Source of the DNA: Candidatus Dadabacteria bacterium
GTDB taxonomy: Bacteria; J088
Direction: 5' to 3'
Assembly (NCBI GenBank): GCA_003695505.1
Contig: RFIY01000082.1
Location: 1 to 15,845, forward strand
DNA: 15,845 bases
The translations under genes were made by a program, and so were the position numbers. The notes under the pieces are model-generated. The model saw nothing but the letters and a program-made list of their open reading frames with translations, did no database searches and had not been told where the DNA came from. Within the stretch, counting starts at the first letter, position 1, and the number at the start of each line of letters is the position of its first letter. Below are positions 12,368 through 15,845 of this stretch, piece by piece.

Positions 12368-15025
12368 ATGGCTGAACCGATGCCCCCATCTGCCGAACCA
12401 CGACCGCCACTGCTGATCGTCGACGACGACCCGGAGATGTGCACGCTGCTGACGCGTCTGCTGCGCGAGCAGTGCGGGCCCATACGCGCCGCGTTGACGA
12501 CCGAAGACGCCGAGGCGGCCCTGGATGCGTCCGTCCCCGATCTCGCCATCGTCGACTGGTCGCTGCGCACCCGTGACGGTGCTGCGATCGATGCTGCAAG
12601 CCTGCTTGAACGGCTGGCGGCCATCGACGAAGAACAGCGACCCGGCATCCTTGTGCTGACTGGCAGATCCGACAGGTCGCTCGCCGATCGCGCGCTCGCG
12701 CTGGGCGCGGACGATTTTGCCATCAAACCGATCGACAACAGCAATCTTCGCGCGCGCGTCGGCGTGCTCTGGCGGCGTGTACGCGAACGGCGAGTGACGG
12801 CGCGCCGTGAACGGCGCTATCAACTCGCCATTCGCGCAGCACGAGATGCCATCTGGGACTGGGATGTGGCCGCCGACGACTTGTATCTTTCTCGGCGGTT
12901 CTTTGAGATGCTTCGCTGCCCCGAACAGAACGCGACATATCACATCGACACCTGGCTATCGCGCATCCACGAGGCGGATCGGTCCCGGACAGAGGCAGAG
13001 CTGAACGCGTTCATTTCAGGACTGATGCCGGTCTTTGATACCGAGGTGCGGATGCGCACTGGTGATGGCCAGGTCAAGTGGCTGCTCTGCCGGGCTCACG
13101 CGATCCGTGGTGCCGAAGGCACCGCGCAACGCATCGTCGGCGCGTTTACTGATCTGACGGATCGGGGCATGGCCGACGCCCTGACCGGACTGCCCGGGCG
13201 GCAATCGTTTCATCGCCGCCTGATGGCGGCCCTGGACAACCGGCGCCGGCGCGAGACCGCTTTCGCCGTCGCATTTTTCGACCTCGACCGGTTCAAATGG
13301 ATCAACGATTCACACGGACACGATACGGGAGACGAGTTTTTACGGATCATTGCCCGTCGCCTGGAAGAAATCATCATCGGACATGGTTCGGTCTTCCGGA
13401 TTGGCGGCGATGAGTTTGTCACGCTGCTCGAAAATGTCGATGACGAATCCGCGCGTACATTTCTGGAGGACATGCGCCGCGCCGTTGCACGTCCTGCGGA
13501 GATCTCCGGGGAGCTGCTGTCCAGCACCGTCAGCATTGGCTATATTCATTCACATTTCGCTGGAGAAACGGAAGCCGAAATCATGCGGGCGGCCGATGCG
13601 GCCATGTACCTCGCCAAGCGGCGCGGCGGCAACCAGATCGCCGCGTACGACGCCATCGTGCAGCATCGTGAGCGCCATCGACGCGCACTCGCGGCAGATC
13701 TGCAGCAGGGGTTCTCCAGCGATCAGTTTGTCACCCATTTTCAGCCCATCGTCCCCAGCGGCGATGCCGGCCAGATCGGCTTCGAGGCGCTGGTGCGGTG
13801 GCAACACCCGGAGCGCGGCCTGATCTACCCTGGCACATTCATCGCGGTCGCCGAGGAAACCGGGCAAATCAATCGACTCGCTGGTCTTGTGTTCGACCAC
13901 CTGCTCGACGCGCTCAACCAGATTCATCGTGATCTTCCAGGCATTGCGGAACGTCTTTTTTTCTCGGTCAACGTCTCGTCCACGCTGTTCACGGATGGCC
14001 GCGTTGCGGACCTGCTGGAAGCCCGGCTGCCCCGTTCGGGCATCGAGCCTTCGCAGTTGATCATCGAGCTGACCGAATCGGTGCTGATCACGGATACCGA
14101 TGGCGCGGTGAACACGTTGCGGCGCGTGCGGGATCTGGGCTGCCGGATCGCGCTCGACGATTTCGGCACCGGCTACTCGTCGCTGTCGCATCTGTTTTCG
14201 CTGCCGATCGACCACATCAAGATTGATCAGAATTTTGTGCAGCAGCTTCCGCGAAACTCCAATGCAGACGCCATTGTACGGGCGGTCACGGAGCTTGGGC
14301 ATGCGCTGAATCTCACGGTTGTTGCCGAAGGTGTGGAGCGCCAGGAGCAGCTCGACGTCCTGCTTGCGCACGGCATCGACTATCTGCAGGGGTACCTGTT
14401 CAGCCAGCCATTGCCGCTGGAACGCATGACGGCGTTGCTTCAGGCCCTCGACGCGGGCCAGGCCGTGCAGGACGCACTGCACGATGTGGCAGCGGACTTC
14501 ATTGAGCAACCGCCGCGCGAAGCGACATCGGTGCCACGCCAGTGGTACGGTCCGGTCGTGACTCAGGATCGGCTCGAACAGACCGCCGAACGCCTGAGCA
14601 GCTTCATCGATTCCCTGACCGGGCAGGCCGTTCGCACCGGCGAACTGTCCTATGGGCCGCTTCCTGTGTTCGGAAACACCGTTACGGCGCGGATTCCGCT
14701 CCATGGTGACTACGACGGTCTTCTGCTGCTCAGCACACCGAGACCACTACTCGATTCGGTGAGCTCGGTCGTCTACCCGCACCTGCCTCCATCCGCGGAG
14801 CTGCTCGAAGACATCGCTGGCGAGTTCGCGAACATCATCGCCGGCACTGCGACGCAATCCCTCGGATTGTCAACCCTGCAAATCGGGATTCCGGAGATTC
14901 TGGCCGAAGGAGAACGTATCGTTGTTGCTGCACAACAACATTTGCAGTTCGTCCATCTGCCATTGTACTGGAACGATCATGTCTTCTGGCTCTCGCTTGG
15001 ATTCAGCGTGCCAGCCGTTCCCTGA
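12368..15025 (+). CDS. REC-PAS-GGDEF-EAL-CheX-like cyclic-di-GMP regulator
   Basis: An 885-residue cytoplasmic protein from ATG 12368, with in-frame alternatives at 12308 and 12356. Receiver 14-135: acidic DDD (19-21), phosphoacceptor Asp63 (AIVDWSL), Thr98 and Lys120. A basic linker leads to a PAS_3-type domain (150-265, AIWDWDVAADDLYLS). GGDEF 266-425: FDLDRFK and RIGGDEF (346-350) are intact, but the upstream inhibitory RxxD site reads GHGS. EAL 445-695: E473-A-L, Asn535, Glu567, DDFG (597-600), Lys618, Glu654 and Gln674 are all present, so phosphodiesterase activity is likely. C-terminal 730-885 resembles CheX (ELLEDIAGEFANIIAG with Glu819/Asn822, then LSTLQIGIPEIL), a chemotaxis phosphatase fold that removes phosphate from receivers. 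No histidine kinase is nearby. The last 49 bp overlap trmL on the opposite strand. Confidence 0.92.
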   Translation: MAEPMPPSAEPRPPLLIVDDDPEMCTLLTRLLREQCGPIRAALTTEDAEAALDASVPDLAIVDWSLRTRDGAAIDAASLLERLAAIDEEQRPGILVLTGRSDRSLADRALALGADDFAIKPIDNSNLRARVGVLWRRVRERRVTARRERRYQLAIRAARDAIWDWDVAADDLYLSRRFFEMLRCPEQNATYHIDTWLSRIHEADRSRTEAELNAFISGLMPVFDTEVRMRTGDGQVKWLLCRAHAIRGAEGTAQRIVGAFTDLTDRGMADALTGLPGRQSFHRRLMAALDNRRRRETAFAVAFFDLDRFKWINDSHGHDTGDEFLRIIARRLEEIIIGHGSVFRIGGDEFVTLLENVDDESARTFLEDMRRAVARPAEISGELLSSTVSIGYIHSHFAGETEAEIMRAADAAMYLAKRRGGNQIAAYDAIVQHRERHRRALAADLQQGFSSDQFVTHFQPIVPSGDAGQIGFEALVRWQHPERGLIYPGTFIAVAEETGQINRLAGLVFDHLLDALNQIHRDLPGIAERLFFSVNVSSTLFTDGRVADLLEARLPRSGIEPSQLIIELTESVLITDTDGAVNTLRRVRDLGCRIALDDFGTGYSSLSHLFSLPIDHIKIDQNFVQQLPRNSNADAIVRAVTELGHALNLTVVAEGVERQEQLDVLLAHGIDYLQGYLFSQPLPLERMTALLQALDAGQAVQDALHDVAADFIEQPPREATSVPRQWYGPVVTQDRLEQTAERLSSFIDSLTGQAVRTGELSYGPLPVFGNTVTARIPLHGDYDGLLLLSTPRPLLDSVSSVVYPHLPPSAELLEDIAGEFANIIAGTATQSLGLSTLQIGIPEILAEGERIVVAAQQHLQFVHLPLYWNDHVFWLSLGFSVPAVP

Positions 15026-15489
15026 TGCGGCCGCCAGCCGGTCTGGCGTACCCATTCCATCGCCGCCCCGAAGACGACATTGGACAAATTGTAGCTGCGC
15101 ACCCCATCGGATTGCGGAAAGCGGACCTTCGGCACGTCCATGGCCCGCCAGTGCTCCGGCAGACCACGCGTTTCGCAGCCAAAGACCAGCGCTGTCGCGT
15201 CACACAGGTCGGCGTCCCAGATCTCGACCGAGCCGGTCTTCGAAAACAGGACCGGTCGCCCGCGCAACAGGCGTTGCCGGACACGTTCCGCGTCGGGCTC
15301 GTGGGTGACATTCAATTTGGGCCAGTAATCCAGGCCTGCCCGCCGCAACTGCCGATCGTTGATCTCGAACCCCAGTGTTCCGGCAAGCGTCAGCGGCAAT
15401 CCAAGGCCAACGCAGGCGCGCCCGATATTCCCCGTGTTCGGTGGAATTTCGGGCTCGACGAGCACGATCTCGACAGGGCGTAGCGGCAT
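14977..15489 (-). CDS. trmL: tRNA (cytidine/uridine-34 2'-O)-methyltransferase TrmL
   Basis: A 170-residue SPOUT-class methyltransferase that 2'-O-methylates the wobble base of certain leucine tRNAs using S-adenosylmethionine. Starting at ATG 15489 gives MPLRPVEIVLVEPEIPPNTGNIGR, matching the TrmL N-terminus. RRAGLDYW, FGCETRGLP (SAM-binding knot) and RSYNLSNVV (catalytic-site loop with the family R-S-x-N-L-S-N) are all present, so activity is expected. E. coli TrmL has 157 residues; here the extra length is mainly a C-terminal tail of about 17 residues (WRPHQGTAGTLNPSESQKT). That tail is encoded antisense to the end of the c-di-GMP gene. The gene lies 16 bp after the upstream unknown gene and is probably co-transcribed with it. 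Confidence 0.94.
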   Translation of the reverse strand: MPLRPVEIVLVEPEIPPNTGNIGRACVGLGLPLTLAGTLGFEINDRQLRRAGLDYWPKLNVTHEPDAERVRQRLLRGRPVLFSKTGSVEIWDADLCDATALVFGCETRGLPEHWRAMDVPKVRFPQSDGVRSYNLSNVVFGAAMEWVRQTGWRPHQGTAGTLNPSESQKT

Positions 15490-15505
15490 CGATGGCCTGT
15501 GGCGA

Positions 15506-15845
15506 TCAGCCTGCGGCGCGCACGGCCTGCAGCCACGGCAGTTGCGTCCCCTGGCTGGCAACGACGCCTGACAATGACGCATGAACCGGCATCCACGGCC
15601 CGACCCACTCCCAGACCATCGGCGGGCGACTGAATCCCTTCATTTCGACGCGGCCACAGCGACGCAACAGGCGGCTGCCGCCATCCCGCCACGGCACCTC
15701 GATGAGATACTGCTTTGGTTCCGGCATCAGATAGCGTCGGTCCAGTCGTTTGAGCAGCTCGGGCGTGCGGATGTCCAGAACACGCACTTCGTCGGTGTCG
15801 AGCGCCTTGCAGACCTCGACAACAGACTCGGGACTCAGGCCGATG
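15506..15845 (-). CDS. Unrecognised protein, 3' part only
   Basis: The frame is open to the window edge, so the start is outside; the visible part is 112 residues. I do not recognise the family. It begins IGLSPESVVEVCKALDTDEVRVLDIRTPELLKRLDRRYLMPEPKQ-like (helical, then a strand), followed by YLIEVPWRDGG and a Trp/Pro-rich stretch (RPPMVWEWVGPWMPVHAS), and ends LPWLQAVRAAG. No signal peptide, membrane segment or catalytic motif can be seen in this part. Its reading frame was chosen over overlapping ones because it continues without a stop to the edge and leaves a normal 16-bp gap to trmL. It is likely in an operon with trmL, which says little about function. An internal GTG at 15787 could act as a start, but nothing favours it. 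Confidence 0.6.
   Translation of the reverse strand, partial: IGLSPESVVEVCKALDTDEVRVLDIRTPELLKRLDRRYLMPEPKQYLIEVPWRDGGSRLLRRCGRVEMKGFSRPPMVWEWVGPWMPVHASLSGVVASQGTQLPWLQAVRAAG

Noticed and set aside
13550-14704. 384-codon open frame on the minus strand
   Set aside because: Antisense to the GGDEF-EAL domains, which have full sets of catalytic motifs. The antisense product is Arg/His/Gln-rich with no family motif, as expected of a shadow in GC-rich DNA.

Overview
The window is GC-rich, densely coded DNA from a Gram-negative bacterium. A TonB-dependent outer-membrane receptor, an ExbB/ExbD motor, lipobox proteins and a TrmL-type tRNA methyltransferase point to a proteobacterium; a gammaproteobacterial lineage is my best guess, but the sequence does not settle it. 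I see no rRNA, tRNA, CRISPR array, integrase or transposase.

Layout: (1) 1-1478, plus strand: the 3' end of a TalC/Fsa-type transaldolase, followed 2 bp later by a predicted outer-membrane beta-barrel protein with a long Pro/Ala/Glu/Thr-rich tail. (2) 1707-10870, minus strand: a self-contained TonB island, in transcription order exbB, exbD1, exbD2, a 1193-residue TonB-dependent receptor with a large periplasmic N-terminal extension, an 834-residue two-repeat beta-helix lipoprotein, a Rho-independent terminator, a small exported protein of unknown function, and tonB. (3) 11099-11493: a second, truncated copy of the 3' end of the beta-barrel gene. (4) 11476-12273, minus strand: a FetB/UPF0014 permease without a visible FetA ATPase. 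(5) 12368-15025, plus strand: a REC-PAS-GGDEF-EAL-CheX-like fusion for cyclic-di-GMP turnover. (6) 14977-15845, minus strand: trmL and the 3' end of an unrecognised gene upstream of it.

The most striking architecture is the island. It carries its own inner-membrane motor, energy transducer and outer-membrane channel, next to a predicted surface or periplasmic lipoprotein. This suggests that one dedicated machine serves one cargo, either import of a ligand bound by the lipoprotein or, more speculatively, TonB-driven export or display of the lipoprotein itself.

The island lies between two directly repeated, colinear copies of a 395-bp segment exactly 10,001 bp apart and about 90% identical by eye. 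The repeat ends just inside the last codons of fetB, and the beta-barrel and fetB stop codons overlap in a CTAG. The barrel gene and fetB were therefore probably adjacent convergent neighbours before the island arrived.

The c-di-GMP protein has intact GGDEF and EAL motifs and ends in a CheX-like domain with an E-x-x-N motif, so it may dephosphorylate its own receiver domain.
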